Shown: positions 16,418 to 26,025 of the stretch, piece by piece
Numbering within the stretch: position 1 is the first letter of the stretch
Layout of the letters: each line of letters begins with the position of its first letter
Origin: Rhizobium sp. 16-449-1b
GTDB lineage: Bacteria > Pseudomonadota > Alphaproteobacteria > Rhizobiales > Rhizobiaceae
Direction: 5' to 3'
Assembly: GCF_017741935.1 (NCBI RefSeq)
Contig: NZ_JAGHMH010000024.1
Location: forward strand, 186,001 to 250,000
DNA: 64,000 bases
Notes under the pieces: generated by a model
Told to the model about the DNA's origin: nothing
Databases searched by the model: none
Seen by the model: only the letters and a program-made list of their open reading frames with translations
Position numbers and translations under genes: made by a program

Positions 16418-18466
16418 ATGACCTCCCCAGACGGCAATGGCATCAGCAGAGCAGATTTCCTTCGAGGCATGGCGTCGGCCGGTCTCGCTGTCACCCTGGT
16501 CGGAAAATCCGCGCAGGCGAACGCGCAGGACGCGCCGCCTGTCTCGAAAAGCGGAGTCGCGGCCAAGCCCGCGACCAAGGCGACCCTTGATTACAACGCA
16601 CTCTATCGAAACGGCCTTCCGTTCGACGACGTGCAGGATTTCAAGGACGCGCACCGTGGCCTGCTGGCTGCACTGCCTGATCCGGCGATCATCAAGAACG
16701 CGGAAGGGACGCCCGTCTGGGACCTCAGCGTTTACAACTTCCTCGGCAATTCCGAAACGGACGACGCCCCTGACACTGTGAACCCCAGCCTGTGGCGCAT
16801 GGCCAAGCTCAACATGGTTCACGGCCTCTTCGAGGTGGTCGACGGCATCTACCAGGCCCGCGGCTACGACCTGTCGGTGATGAGCATCATCCGTACCGAC
16901 ACCGGCTATATCGTCATCGATCCTCTGGTCAGCTCGGAGACGGCGCGTGCCGTCTGGAAGGAGTTCGTCATCCCAAAACTCGGCGACAAGCCGATCGTCG
17001 CAGTGATCTACACGCACAGCCACGTCGACCACTATGGCGGTGTCCGCGGCCTGGTCAACCAGGCGGACATCGATGCCGGCAAGGTGAAAATTCTTGCGCC
17101 TGAAGAATTCACCAAGGCGGCTGTTGGCGAAAACATCATCGCGGGCAACGCGATGAGCCGCCGCGCCAGCTACATGTACGGCAACCTTCTGCCGCGTGGG
17201 CCGCAGGGCCAGGTCGATGGCGGTCTCGGCAAGACGACCTCGACAGGCGAGATCGGCCTGGCGCTGCCGACCGACTGGGCAACCGAGACCGGACAGAAGA
17301 TCACCATCGACGGCGTCGAGCTTCAGGTGCTGATGGCGCCGGAGTCGGAAGCGCCGTCGGAATTCATGTTCTACATCCCCAGATACAAAGCCTTCTGCGC
17401 TGCCGAAGACGCCTGCCACACGCTGCACAATCTCTATACGCTGCGTGGCGCCAAGGTTCGCGACGGTCTGCTGTGGTCGAAATATCTCCAGCAGTCGATC
17501 GACATGTTCGGCGACGAGACCGAGGTCCTCTTCACCTCTCACCATTGGCCGACATGGGGCAACGATCGGGTGATCGCTCACCTGAAGAGCCAGCGCGACA
17601 TGTTCCGCTTCATCCATGACCAGGTCATGCGCATGGCCAATAGCGGCATGACGCCCAAGGAGATCGGCGAAGTCATCCGGCTTCCGCAGGCCTTGGCGAC
17701 GACATGGGCTTGCCGCAGCTACTACGGCACGGTCTATCACGACGCGGTGGCGCAATATAACCTTCGCCTCGGCTTCTTCGACGGCGTGCCTGCCACGCTG
17801 CATCAGCTTCCGCCGACGGAAGCCGGAAAGCGCTATGTGGATTTCATGGGCGGAGCAGACAATGTCCTGCGGCAGGCTCAAGTGTCGTTCGAGCAGGGCG
17901 ATTACCGTTGGGTGGCTGAAGTCGTGAACCACGTCGTCTTCGCCGATGGCAACAATGTCGCCGCCAAGCAGCTTCTGGCCGATACCTACGAGCAATTGGG
18001 GTATCAGGCGGAATCAGGGCCGTGGCGCAACTTCTATCTCACGGGCGCCAGCGAACTGCGCCAGGGCGTAACCGAGCTCCCGGTTCCGAACACGGCGAGC
18101 CCGGATACAATCAAGGCAATGCCGATCGACATGTTCTTCGACTTCCTCGGCGTTCGCCTGAACGGCGACCGGGCCGCCGGCAAGACCATCGAGATCAACA
18201 TGGAGCTGACGGATACCAAGGAGAAGTATGTCGTCGGCGTCGAAAACTCGGCGATCCACTACTCCAAGGACAAGACCGCGCCCAGCGCCGACGTGTCCAT
18301 CTCGACAACCAGAGAAGCGCTGAATGACGTCATGCTCGGAACGTCGACGATGGAAAAGCAGGTCATCGAGGGCAAGGCCAAGCTCACGGGCGATCCCAAG
18401 AAGCTGTCGGAGTTCGTCGGGCTGCTCGACAACTTCGAGTTCTGGTTCCCGATCGTCACGGCTTGA
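16418..18466 (+). CDS. Alkyl-sulfatase-like metallo-beta-lactamase-fold hydrolase
   Basis: This 682-residue protein is of the BDS1/SdsA1 alkyl-sulfatase type, which hydrolyses sulfate esters such as dodecyl sulfate with a di-zinc centre. The metal motif THSHVDHYGG is at about 198-207 and a second conserved block EDACHTLHNLYTLRGAKV at about 328-345; a dimerisation region and a C-terminal SCP2-like lipid-binding domain (about 555-680) follow. The N-terminus resembles an export signal (SRADFLRGMASAGLAVTLVG.. ANA) without a clear twin arginine, so a periplasmic location is likely. I chose this ATG after CACGGAGAACG. It heads a run of four same-strand genes and carries motif copy A. Confidence 0.9.
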   Translation: MTSPDGNGISRADFLRGMASAGLAVTLVGKSAQANAQDAPPVSKSGVAAKPATKATLDYNALYRNGLPFDDVQDFKDAHRGLLAALPDPAIIKNAEGTPVWDLSVYNFLGNSETDDAPDTVNPSLWRMAKLNMVHGLFEVVDGIYQARGYDLSVMSIIRTDTGYIVIDPLVSSETARAVWKEFVIPKLGDKPIVAVIYTHSHVDHYGGVRGLVNQADIDAGKVKILAPEEFTKAAVGENIIAGNAMSRRASYMYGNLLPRGPQGQVDGGLGKTTSTGEIGLALPTDWATETGQKITIDGVELQVLMAPESEAPSEFMFYIPRYKAFCAAEDACHTLHNLYTLRGAKVRDGLLWSKYLQQSIDMFGDETEVLFTSHHWPTWGNDRVIAHLKSQRDMFRFIHDQVMRMANSGMTPKEIGEVIRLPQALATTWACRSYYGTVYHDAVAQYNLRLGFFDGVPATLHQLPPTEAGKRYVDFMGGADNVLRQAQVSFEQGDYRWVAEVVNHVVFADGNNVAAKQLLADTYEQLGYQAESGPWRNFYLTGASELRQGVTELPVPNTASPDTIKAMPIDMFFDFLGVRLNGDRAAGKTIEINMELTDTKEKYVVGVENSAIHYSKDKTAPSADVSISTTREALNDVMLGTSTMEKQVIEGKAKLTGDPKKLSEFVGLLDNFEFWFPIVTA

Positions 18467-18485
18467 TCAGACAGGAGGCTTTTCA

Positions 18486-19031
18486 ATGTGCACCATTTGC
18501 TCCTTGACGATCGAGTTTGCCGTCGAGCACCCGCAGTCATTGGCGGTTGCGGTCGCGACGCGGCAGGCGATCGACACGGGCCTTCTTCCTGAACCCGATC
18601 CGACGATCGAAATCGACATGGCACGATCGCGTCACGACGCGGTCGTGCAGCTCACCACGATGCAGCAGCGGTTGGAGCAGGTTTTGTCGGCGTCGCGGTT
18701 GATGGCATTGCCCAATTTCTATGTTCTCATGATCGAAAGCCGCACATGGGGCTATTTCAGCCCAACACGCGGCGGCTTCGATGTGAAGGCCAACCCGTCT
18801 CCTCCAAGGATCGAACCGGATGAAGACGGCATCCGCGACAGCGTCGTCCTGATGTCGCAGGCCGCAGCAGCGGAGATCAGCAGCGGTCGGCTTCCTTTTG
18901 AGCGCGCCATGGCGGACGGACTGGCGATCGTCGATGCGCCGGGCCTCTACGAAGAGATAGTCCGATCGGCCTTCGTCAGCTCCTATCCCATGGGTGCCTT
19001 CAGCACTCTGGTCTGCACGGAAGTCGCATGA
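18486..19031 (+). CDS. Hypothetical protein co-transcribed with the sulfatase-like gene
   Basis: I do not recognise this 181-residue protein. It starts MCTICSLTIEFAVEHPQSLAVAVATR just 19 bp after the preceding stop, behind a strong AGGAGG, so it is almost certainly in the same transcript. The N-terminal CxxC could bind metal or a cofactor. There is no signal peptide or membrane helix. Middle and C-terminal parts look globular (MALPNFYVLMIESRTWGYFSP, YPMGAFSTLVCTEVA). Close coupling suggests a role in the same response as the sulfatase-like protein. Confidence 0.72.
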   Translation: MCTICSLTIEFAVEHPQSLAVAVATRQAIDTGLLPEPDPTIEIDMARSRHDAVVQLTTMQQRLEQVLSASRLMALPNFYVLMIESRTWGYFSPTRGGFDVKANPSPPRIEPDEDGIRDSVVLMSQAAAAEISSGRLPFERAMADGLAIVDAPGLYEEIVRSAFVSSYPMGAFSTLVCTEVA

Positions 19032-19239
19032 CACCGCCACAGCGCATGAGTACGGCGATCGCCTCCCACAAACCAAACGGCAGTACAGCGATGATCGCGC
19101 GTAGCGGCCATGCAACATCCGAGAGTAATCTATCTCGCTCCAGCGTCCCCGCGCGTGTGATCGCTTTCCTTGCCGCAAAAACGAGAGCAAGCTGAGGTTG
19201 ACCTATGTCCCTTCATACTACAGCCTTCGGGGGAAGCTG

Positions 19240-20028
19240 ATGTTTCGTAAGTTTGGGTACGTCGCCGGCATTGTAACAGCACTTGCCATGTCATCCTCAG
19301 CATTCGGAGCCGACCTCCTGCCGGCATCCGCTCCACAGCCTTTGCCGCAGGCCGCCAACGGCTGGTCGTTTTCCTTCTCTCCCTATTTCTGGGTGGCTGG
19401 GCTCGACGGCAAATCGCAGGTGTTCGGCCTGCCGACCGTGGATATCAGCCAGTCATTCGGCGACATCGTTTCCGATCTCGACTTTGCCTTTTCGGCGGCC
19501 GGTGACGCCCGCTATGACAGGTACAGCGTCTTCACCGACATCAGCTACGTGAAGGTGACGAGCGATGCCGCCACGCCTCGCGGCGTGATCGCCGATGAGG
19601 TGAGCCTCAAGTCCGTGACCTTCACGGCCATGGTGGGCGGCGCCTATACGCTTTACGAAGATCAGCAAACGCGGTTCGACATACTCGGTGGCGCACGTTT
19701 CTGGCATGCGGAAACCCGCATCGGCCTCAGCGGCGGATCGGTGGGCGACATCTCGCGCTCTGATGATGCCAATTGGGTCGACGGTCTCATCGGCTTCAAG
19801 GGAAGCCATTCGTTCACCGACACGATCTTCGTCACCGGATGGGGCATGATCGGTGGGGGTGGAGCGGATCTCGACTGGGATGTGCTCGGCGCGATCGGCT
19901 ACCAGTTCAACGAAACGGTCTCGGCCGTCGCCGGATATCGTGCGCAGGGTGTCAACTACAGCAACGACGGCTTCACCTACGACATGATCCAGCACGGGCC
20001 GATCCTCGGATTGCAGGTTCGTTTCTGA
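19240..20028 (+). CDS. Outer-membrane beta-barrel protein
   Basis: This 262-residue protein has a signal peptide (MFRKFGYVAGIVTALAMSSSAFGA) and a mature part of alternating amphipathic strands separated by turns, ending in a C-terminal Phe (GLQVRF) as usual for outer-membrane barrels. Aromatic girdle-like segments such as WSFSFSPYFWVAGLDGKSQVFGLP are typical of rhizobial small barrels. Function is unknown; a channel or surface protein is likely. The ATG follows GGGGGAAG. It lies 208 bp after the preceding gene, so it may share the transcript or have its own promoter. Confidence 0.82.
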   Translation: MFRKFGYVAGIVTALAMSSSAFGADLLPASAPQPLPQAANGWSFSFSPYFWVAGLDGKSQVFGLPTVDISQSFGDIVSDLDFAFSAAGDARYDRYSVFTDISYVKVTSDAATPRGVIADEVSLKSVTFTAMVGGAYTLYEDQQTRFDILGGARFWHAETRIGLSGGSVGDISRSDDANWVDGLIGFKGSHSFTDTIFVTGWGMIGGGGADLDWDVLGAIGYQFNETVSAVAGYRAQGVNYSNDGFTYDMIQHGPILGLQVRF

Positions 20029-20051
20029 GCCAAAGGTCGGAGCTGAATAAG

Positions 20052-20846
20052 ATGACGACACGGTTGCCTCTGCTCGCCCTGGCGAGCCTTCTTTCGGCGA
20101 TGTCGGCCGCTTCGGCACAGGACGCCGATCTCGCGAAGAAGCTCTCCAACCCCATCGCCTCGCTGGTCAGCGTACCGTTCCAATTCAATTACGACGGCGG
20201 CTACGGTCCGGAAGATGGGCACAAGGCGGTTCTCAATATCCAGCCTGTCATTCCGTTCGACCTCAACGACGACTGGGAAGTGATTTCGCGGACGATCGTT
20301 CCGGTGACATGGCAAGACGATATCGCGGGCGACAGCGGAACCCAGTTCGGCCTTGGCGACACGCTGCAGAGCTTCTTCTTTTCCCCTAAACAGCCGGCAC
20401 CCGGTGGCATCATCTGGGGGCTGGGTCCAGCTATCCTTATCCCCACGGCGACGGAACCGTTGCTTGGCGGCGAGAAGCTCGGTCTTGGCCCGACAGGCGT
20501 CGTTCTCAAACAGGACGGACCGTGGACCTACGGCGCGCTCGCCAACCACATCTGGTCCGTGGCGGGTGACGGAGGGCGGTCGGATATCAGCTCGACCTTC
20601 CTGCAGCCGTTCATTTCCTACACCACGCACGATGCCTGGACCTTCGCGCTGAACACCGAAAGCACCTATGATTGGGAAAGCAACCAGTGGAGCGTCCCGA
20701 TCAACGTCTCGGTCTCCAAGCTCGTCACCTTCGACAAGCAACCCGTGAGCTTCCAGCTCGGTGCACGCTACTGGGCGACGTCGCCAGAAGGTGGTCCGAA
20801 CGGTTGGGGCGTTCGCGCCGGAATTACATTCCTCTTCCCCAAGTGA
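20052..20846 (+). CDS. Outer-membrane transporter-like protein (Phenol_MetA_deg type)
   Basis: This 264-residue exported protein (signal peptide about residues 1-22) shows the pattern of the MetA-pathway/transporter family: NPIASLVSVPFQFNYDGGYGPEDG near the start, LNIQPVIPFDLNDDWEVISRTIVPV, FGLGDTLQSFFFSPKQP and PPINVSVSKL-like strands. These are predicted outer-membrane barrels linked in some bacteria to uptake of aromatic or hydrophobic compounds. It starts 23 bp after the preceding barrel gene, so the two are in one operon, giving two outer-membrane proteins next to the sulfatase-like enzyme. Confidence 0.8.
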   Translation: MTTRLPLLALASLLSAMSAASAQDADLAKKLSNPIASLVSVPFQFNYDGGYGPEDGHKAVLNIQPVIPFDLNDDWEVISRTIVPVTWQDDIAGDSGTQFGLGDTLQSFFFSPKQPAPGGIIWGLGPAILIPTATEPLLGGEKLGLGPTGVVLKQDGPWTYGALANHIWSVAGDGGRSDISSTFLQPFISYTTHDAWTFALNTESTYDWESNQWSVPINVSVSKLVTFDKQPVSFQLGARYWATSPEGGPNGWGVRAGITFLFPK

Positions 20847-20915
20847 TTTAGACCGCCCAGGCTGGCAGTTACTCTGCGTCGTCGGTGGTAACAGAGGTCC
20901 CTGTAACATTGCGCT

Positions 20916-20931
20916 TTACGGTAACGTACTT
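20916..20931 (+). promoter_or_regulatory. 16-bp regulon motif, copy C
   Basis: TTACGGTAACGTACTT, 96 bp before the DUF3300 gene. An additional half-site-like GTAAC lies 12 bp upstream. Confidence 0.8.
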
Positions 20932-21027
20932 ACAGCGCGCTGAATTATCTGTTCCCCTGCTTCTTCGATCCCGTTGCGTTGCCCGCCGCTTGGCGGTTGT
21001 GGCTTCATGCTCGAAGGAGACCTGTCG

Positions 21028-22452
21028 ATGGCGTTGTGTTCTCTCGCTGCCCCCGGACGTTGGGCGATCCTGGTCCTTGCGTCGGCGTTTCTCGCTGTCG
21101 GTGGGGGCGCTCTTTACGCACAGGAGCAGCCAACACCGGCGCCGGCGGCCGCACCAACGCCGGCATCAGCCCCGGCCCCGGCGACCGACGCGTTGACCGA
21201 CGAGGAGATGCAGGTGCTCGTCGCCCGGATTGCGCTCTATCCCGATGAGCTCGTCGCGCTGGTCACCTCTGCCTCCCTCTATCCGCTGCAGATTGTCGAG
21301 GCCTCGCGGTTCCTCGGCGAAGTCAAGAACAACGCCGCGCTGAAGCCCAAGGATGATTGGGATGGCAGCGTGGTCTCGCTTTTGAACTATCCCGATATCG
21401 TCAAGATGATGAGCGACGACCTCGACTGGACGCAACAACTCGGCGATGCGGTTGCCGACCAGCAGAAAGACCTGCTGATCGCCATCCAGACACTGCGCGA
21501 CAAGGCGGTTGCCGACGGCATCATCAAGACCGACGACAAGGTGAAGGTTGTCCAGCAGAACGACAATGTGGTCATTCAGGCCGCCAATCCCGAGAAGATC
21601 TACGTGCCGCAGTACGAGCCGCAAATGCTCTACGACGACGGCTACGCGCCGGCGCCGATCGGCTATTATCCCGATGCCTATCCGAACTACTATTATCCGA
21701 CCGCGACTTACTTCGCGGGCTTCGTGACCGGTGCGATCTTCGGCGCGGTGGTCGATTGGGACCGATGGGGTGTCTGGGGCGGCCGGTTCGACGGCAACGA
21801 TATCGACATCGATTGCGACCACTGCTTCAACCGGTTCGATCGCAACGGCAAGGTCAACTTCAACGATGTCGACTGGAAGAATGTCGATCGCAGCAAGATC
21901 AAGTTCGATCACAACCAGTTCGCCAACATCGACAAGACCAACATTCGCAACCGGCTGGAAGCGGGCGGCAATAACGACATTCGCACCAAGGCTAAGTCCG
22001 TAAAGGCAAGAGCCGTCAACGCCAACCACGCCCGCGTAACGCCCTCGGCCATCAAGGACATCAGGGCCAACAAGATTGCCGGCGGCGGTGGCGATCTGCG
22101 CGAACGCGCCGCCAATCGCCCCGCCGGCGATCGTCGTGGCGAAATCGGCGAACGCGGAAACCGGGACATCGGAAACCATGCAATGGCGGGCAAGCGGGAT
22201 GTTCGGCCGAACCGTCCCTCCGGCCTCGGCGAAGTTCGCTCGCGAAGCGCGGCCAACCTCCACTCGCAACGCGGCGGTCGCGCCATGGGTGGCGGACACC
22301 ACGCCAGCCGACCGGAGTTCGCGGCGCATCGCGGGGGCGGAGGCGGAGGTCCTCACTTCAGCGGCGGCGGCAGAGGCGGTGGAGCCCACTTCAGTGGCGG
22401 CGGCCGTGGTGGTGGCCATGCCCGCGTGCCCCATGGTGGACGTCGACGCTAA
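21028..22452 (+). CDS. DUF3300 family exported protein with Gly/Arg-rich tail
   Basis: This 474-residue protein has an N-terminal membrane or signal segment, an Ala/Pro linker (about 35-55) and the DUF3300 domain at about 55-215 (EEMQVLVARIALYPDELVALV, PLQIVEASRFL, NPEKIYVPQYEPQ). A Tyr/Pro-rich stretch and a possible membrane segment (YFAGFVTGAIFGAVVDW) follow. The last 60 residues are low complexity with GGGRGGG blocks and two copies of HFSGGGRGGG. The domain has no known biochemical role. I chose the ATG after GAAGGAGACC. It is followed by the DUF2950 gene, a pairing I recall from other proteobacteria. Confidence 0.85.
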   Translation: MALCSLAAPGRWAILVLASAFLAVGGGALYAQEQPTPAPAAAPTPASAPAPATDALTDEEMQVLVARIALYPDELVALVTSASLYPLQIVEASRFLGEVKNNAALKPKDDWDGSVVSLLNYPDIVKMMSDDLDWTQQLGDAVADQQKDLLIAIQTLRDKAVADGIIKTDDKVKVVQQNDNVVIQAANPEKIYVPQYEPQMLYDDGYAPAPIGYYPDAYPNYYYPTATYFAGFVTGAIFGAVVDWDRWGVWGGRFDGNDIDIDCDHCFNRFDRNGKVNFNDVDWKNVDRSKIKFDHNQFANIDKTNIRNRLEAGGNNDIRTKAKSVKARAVNANHARVTPSAIKDIRANKIAGGGGDLRERAANRPAGDRRGEIGERGNRDIGNHAMAGKRDVRPNRPSGLGEVRSRSAANLHSQRGGRAMGGGHHASRPEFAAHRGGGGGGPHFSGGGRGGGAHFSGGGRGGGHARVPHGGRRR

Positions 22453-22475
22453 TCGAACCGAACGGAGTTATTGCC

Positions 22476-23420
22476 ATGAGCGCTCATACCTCTCGCATTG
22501 GATTTCGTCTGTTCACCGCTGCAGCGCTGTCCGTTGTGTTATCGACCTCGATGACGTTTGCCGCCGAGAAGAACCTCGTCGATCTCGTGTCGAAGCAATT
22601 GCCGACCGAATATGACAACGCGGATGCCGCACTGGCAGCGTTCAAGGAAGCAGTCATCGCCTCCGACCTGGATAAGCTGGCCACCATCCTCGGCGTCGAC
22701 GCGGCGCACCTCAAGGCGACCACGGGCGTGACGGAGACGCTTGCGGCGATCAAGGATGGGATCGGGAAGCGCATCGGCCTTGAGGAGAGGAATGGCCAAA
22801 GCATCGTCGATGTCGGTGACATCATGTGGCCGTTTCCGTTCCCAATCGTGAAGTCAGAGAACGGCAAGTTCGCCTTCGATCCTGTCGTCGGCATCGAGGA
22901 GATCATCAATCGCCGCATCGGCGAGAACGAAATCCAGACGATCGAAACCGTGCGCGGCTATGTCGATGCCCAACAGCAATATGCGACCGCCGATCACGAT
23001 GGCGACGGCGTCCTCGAATACGCGCAGAAGCTCGTGAGCAGCCCCGGTCGGGCGGATGGTCTCTACTGGCCCGAGAGCGAAGGTCTCGGCGAGAGCCCGG
23101 CGGCGCCCTATCTCGACTACGTCCAATTCGACAAGTCGAAGGACAACAACGGGTACTTCGGCTACCGCTACAAGGTGCTGACCCGACAGGGCGGCAACAT
23201 CGCCGGCGGCCCTTATGACTACGTGATCAACGGCAACATGATCGCTGGTTTCGCTCTGGTCGCGTGGCCGGTGAAGTATGGCGAGACCGGGGTCAACACC
23301 TTCGTGGTCAACCGCAACGGCATCGTCTACCAGGCCGATCTCGGGGCAGACACCGACAAGATCGCGCGGGCCATGAAGCAGTTCAATCCGGGCGATCGCT
23401 GGTCGGTGACCGAGGACTGA
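22476..23420 (+). CDS. DUF2950 family exported protein
   Basis: This 314-residue protein has a signal peptide (about residues 1-29, ending TFAAE) and the DUF2950 pattern: DNADAALAAFKEAVIASDLDKLATILG near the N-terminus, GQSIVDVGDIMWPFPFPIVK, EIINRRIGENEIQTIETVRGYVDAQQQYA and the C-terminal GFALVAWPVKYGETGVNTFVVN. The function of the family is unknown; it is probably periplasmic. It is 23 bp after the DUF3300 gene and 2 bp before the membrane-protein gene, so the three form one operon behind motif copy C. Confidence 0.87.
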   Translation: MSAHTSRIGFRLFTAAALSVVLSTSMTFAAEKNLVDLVSKQLPTEYDNADAALAAFKEAVIASDLDKLATILGVDAAHLKATTGVTETLAAIKDGIGKRIGLEERNGQSIVDVGDIMWPFPFPIVKSENGKFAFDPVVGIEEIINRRIGENEIQTIETVRGYVDAQQQYATADHDGDGVLEYAQKLVSSPGRADGLYWPESEGLGESPAAPYLDYVQFDKSKDNNGYFGYRYKVLTRQGGNIAGGPYDYVINGNMIAGFALVAWPVKYGETGVNTFVVNRNGIVYQADLGADTDKIARAMKQFNPGDRWSVTED

Positions 23421-23422
23421 GG

Positions 23423-24640
23423 ATGGCGAAGACGAAGCTTGTGGCACAATCGACGAGCGAGGTTGCCCTGCAGCAGGACCGGCTGGAATATCTGGCGTCG
23501 CACGGCGGGCCATTCTTCGAACTTCAGCGGCGGCTCAATCTCGTTCACGAACGCAATCTTCATACAGGCCGCCGCATCCTCCTGTTTGTCGCCGCCGCAT
23601 GGGTTATCCCGCTGCTTCTGACGCTGCCGACATTGGCCTCGCAGACGCCAACGGTTCTGGCCTATCTGACCGACCCCGGTCCATGGGCGCGCTTCTTCGT
23701 CGGCATCGCGGCTTTTTTGGCGGCGGAACAGGCGGTGGAAGCGGGATTGCGACGCAAGTTGGGTCAATTCCTCCGCGCACCGTTGATCCCGATTGCGTCA
23801 CAGGGATTGGCTATGATCGCACTGGATAAAGCTATGGCGCGCCGCAACTCCACCCTTGCGGAAACCGCGTGTCTTGCGCTTGCGATCATTTCCGCGTTTC
23901 TGGCCTTCGCAACCTTCAAGCAGGCGCCGTCGACGAGCTGGGCAGCCACGGTGACAGGTGACGTCCGTCATCTCACCCTTGCGGGCTGGTGGTGTGTCTT
24001 CATCAGCATTCCGCTGTTCATCTTCCTGTTCACACGCGGTGTGTGGCGCCATCTGGTGTGGGCCTATCTGCTCAGAAGCATTGCGCGTCTCGACTTGAGG
24101 CTGGTTTCCACGCACCCGGATGGCAAAGGCGGCCTTGCCTTCGTCGGGGAGTATCCGAACGCCTACGTTCTCTTTGTATTCGGTGTGAGCTGCGGCATGG
24201 CAGCCGCGGTTGCCAAGCACCAGATGCAGGCCGATCTATCGGCAGCGACGCTCACGACCATCATGGCCGTATGGTTGCTGATCGTGCTCGCCTTCTTTGC
24301 CTATCCCCTGTCTGCGTTTTCGAAACCGCTCCGGCAGATGAAGGATCGCACACTGTTGACCATGTCGGCGCGGGCGACAACGCAACAGCGAGCTTCCGAG
24401 CGCAAAGCGATCGGCGAGAATGTCGTCGCGCCGGATGCAAAGGAAGCCGAGCAGACAATTGATCCTGTCGATCTTTCCAAGCAGTACGAGCAGACCCGCA
24501 AGCTGTCCTCGATGCTCGTCAACCGCAAGACGCTGCTGCCAGTCGCTGCGGCAGCCCTAATCCCATTCGCAATCGCTGGCGCATCCAAACTGCCTTACAA
24601 GGAGGTGTTCTCCGTCCTGAAGAAGCTTCTGCTCATCTGA
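23423..24640 (+). CDS. Hypothetical polytopic membrane protein
   Basis: I do not recognise this 405-residue protein. It has roughly six hydrophobic helices: about 50-70, 88-105, 145-165, 185-210, 255-275 and 285-305. A cytoplasmic-looking charged stretch follows (about 310-375, with QQRASERKAIGEN), then a final hydrophobic segment near the C-terminus. No transporter or enzyme motif was seen. The start codon is 2 bp after the DUF2950 stop, so it is translationally coupled and probably works with DUF3300 and DUF2950 at the inner membrane. Confidence 0.75.
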   Translation: MAKTKLVAQSTSEVALQQDRLEYLASHGGPFFELQRRLNLVHERNLHTGRRILLFVAAAWVIPLLLTLPTLASQTPTVLAYLTDPGPWARFFVGIAAFLAAEQAVEAGLRRKLGQFLRAPLIPIASQGLAMIALDKAMARRNSTLAETACLALAIISAFLAFATFKQAPSTSWAATVTGDVRHLTLAGWWCVFISIPLFIFLFTRGVWRHLVWAYLLRSIARLDLRLVSTHPDGKGGLAFVGEYPNAYVLFVFGVSCGMAAAVAKHQMQADLSAATLTTIMAVWLLIVLAFFAYPLSAFSKPLRQMKDRTLLTMSARATTQQRASERKAIGENVVAPDAKEAEQTIDPVDLSKQYEQTRKLSSMLVNRKTLLPVAAAALIPFAIAGASKLPYKEVFSVLKKLLLI

Positions 24641-24724
24641 GCAGTCGAAGACCCTCCCAGGGCGCGGGAAGCGGGCTGGCTTCCCGCAGTCTCTTCTGTA
24701 CTCCGCTTTTGCCTGTGCGAATGA

Positions 24725-25747
24725 TCACTGCGGCTGCGGCTGCGGTTCGGGAAACGTCCAGCTTCCATCCAGCACTTGCGGCTGAGGTCGATAGAGCCGA
24801 ACGGTGTAATTCCACCCGGCCTCGACAGGCAGGCAGTTCGAAGCTTTGCCGTCGCAGCCGCCAAACTGAATCGTGATCCCCCCGTCGTTGTCCTTGGCGG
24901 CGGTCAGATTGTTGACCGAATAAGCCTTCTGCGGATTGGGAACGAAGAAGCCTTCGCTGTTGTAGCGGCTAACCGACCAAAAGCCATCGACGGGTACATC
25001 CGCAGGAACGTGCAGCGTGTAGATTGTTGTCCCATCATTCTTTTCCGGTGTGACGGCGATATAGGTTGCCTCGCTGTCGGGATTGCCACCCCACCCCGCT
25101 GCAGTCCCGATCAGGTGATTGATGGGATCAACCTCATTCTTGCTGCCGAACGCCCGGTTAAAGCTGTCCATGGTAGCGTTGAGGGCCAAGAGCGCGCTGC
25201 GCACCTTGTCCTGACTGGCCTTATCCCAAGTGGGCAGCTCAAGCTTGCCGGGACCACCGGGTTGTTCCACCTTGATGGCGTCCTGGAGCTTGTGAACCTC
25301 GTCGGCATCACCTTCCTTGCCAGGGTCGACCAGGGTGCGAACTGCCGCAAAGACGTACCGCGAGCCGGTGGCGTCCTTGGTAAGCGTATGGCTCCCCGCA
25401 CCGTGGTACACGCCGGTCACATAGTGATCCTGGTTGACTGTCATCAACGACATGAAGCGATTGCCCGCATCCGGCATGGTAATCGTCACGGGACCGGCAT
25501 CAAGGTCGAAGACGCCGCTAGAATACAAGGTATCACGGTTGCCGCGCACGACCGTCTGGTGCTCCACGTCGAAGGGTTCGCGACGATGGAAGATCTTGCC
25601 GATGCCGGCTTCCTTGGCGGAAACCGCGAAGTACATATCGCTTTCCGCCCGAACGAAGTTGTCGGGGGTCACCCTTGTTCCGTCATCGGCCAGTGCTGAG
25701 CTTGCGACAAGAAAAAGGCTTGCAAACAACATCTTCGAAATCGGCAT
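24725..25747 (-). CDS. DUF1254/DUF1214 exported protein, paralogue 1
   Basis: This 340-residue secreted protein has a signal peptide (about 1-20) and the short-form DUF1254/DUF1214 architecture. The N-terminal half has TPDNFVRAESDMYFAVSAKEAG and RGNRDTLYSSGVFDLDAGPVTITMPD. The C-terminal DUF1214 block has VPVDGFWSVSRYN, YSVNNLTA, IQFGGCDG and GWNYTVRLYRPQPQVLDGSWTFPE. No catalytic motif is known. A closely similar gene lies opposite at 26026, so the two are divergent duplicates. The start follows GGAGG and motif copy D lies 91 bp upstream. It is probably periplasmic. Confidence 0.87.
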   Translation of the reverse strand: MPISKMLFASLFLVASSALADDGTRVTPDNFVRAESDMYFAVSAKEAGIGKIFHRREPFDVEHQTVVRGNRDTLYSSGVFDLDAGPVTITMPDAGNRFMSLMTVNQDHYVTGVYHGAGSHTLTKDATGSRYVFAAVRTLVDPGKEGDADEVHKLQDAIKVEQPGGPGKLELPTWDKASQDKVRSALLALNATMDSFNRAFGSKNEVDPINHLIGTAAGWGGNPDSEATYIAVTPEKNDGTTIYTLHVPADVPVDGFWSVSRYNSEGFFVPNPQKAYSVNNLTAAKDNDGGITIQFGGCDGKASNCLPVEAGWNYTVRLYRPQPQVLDGSWTFPEPQPQPQ

Positions 25748-25838
25748 CTTTCAAACCTCCGTCGAGCGCCGCCGCCTGGCGGCAGGCATCGTCGCCTTAT
25801 GCGACGATCGAATGATGTCATGGAGGCAAAACCCGCGT

Positions 25839-25854
25839 AAGTACGCAACGGTAA
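25839..25854 (-). promoter_or_regulatory. 16-bp regulon motif, copy D
   Basis: TTACCGTTGCGTACTT on the minus strand, 91 bp before the DUF1254 paralogue 1 start. A further TTTAC half-site lies 12 bp upstream. Confidence 0.75.
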
Positions 25855-25955
25855 GCACGCCCGTAAATGTCCGCGTCTGGCCGGTCGCCGCTAACCAAGG
25901 ATCGCGCCAAACCCGGTCGCCCCTTCCAGGTCAACGATCGCCATTTACGTCGCAG

Positions 25956-25971
25956 TTACTGTTACGTACTT
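25956..25971 (+). promoter_or_regulatory. 16-bp regulon motif, copy E
   Basis: TTACTGTTACGTACTT on the plus strand, 54 bp before the DUF1254 paralogue 2 start. A further TTTAC half-site lies about 12 bp upstream, as in copy D. Confidence 0.75.
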
Positions 25972-26025
25972 CTCCACATCTTCGGCGACCCTTTAGAAGA
26001 CTCCTGTCTAATATAGGAGATTTTG

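Noticed and set aside
15914..17995. 693-residue open frame opposite the sulfatase-like gene
   Set aside because: Most of it is the antisense shadow of the sulfatase-like gene; only its last 97 residues form a plausible independent protein.
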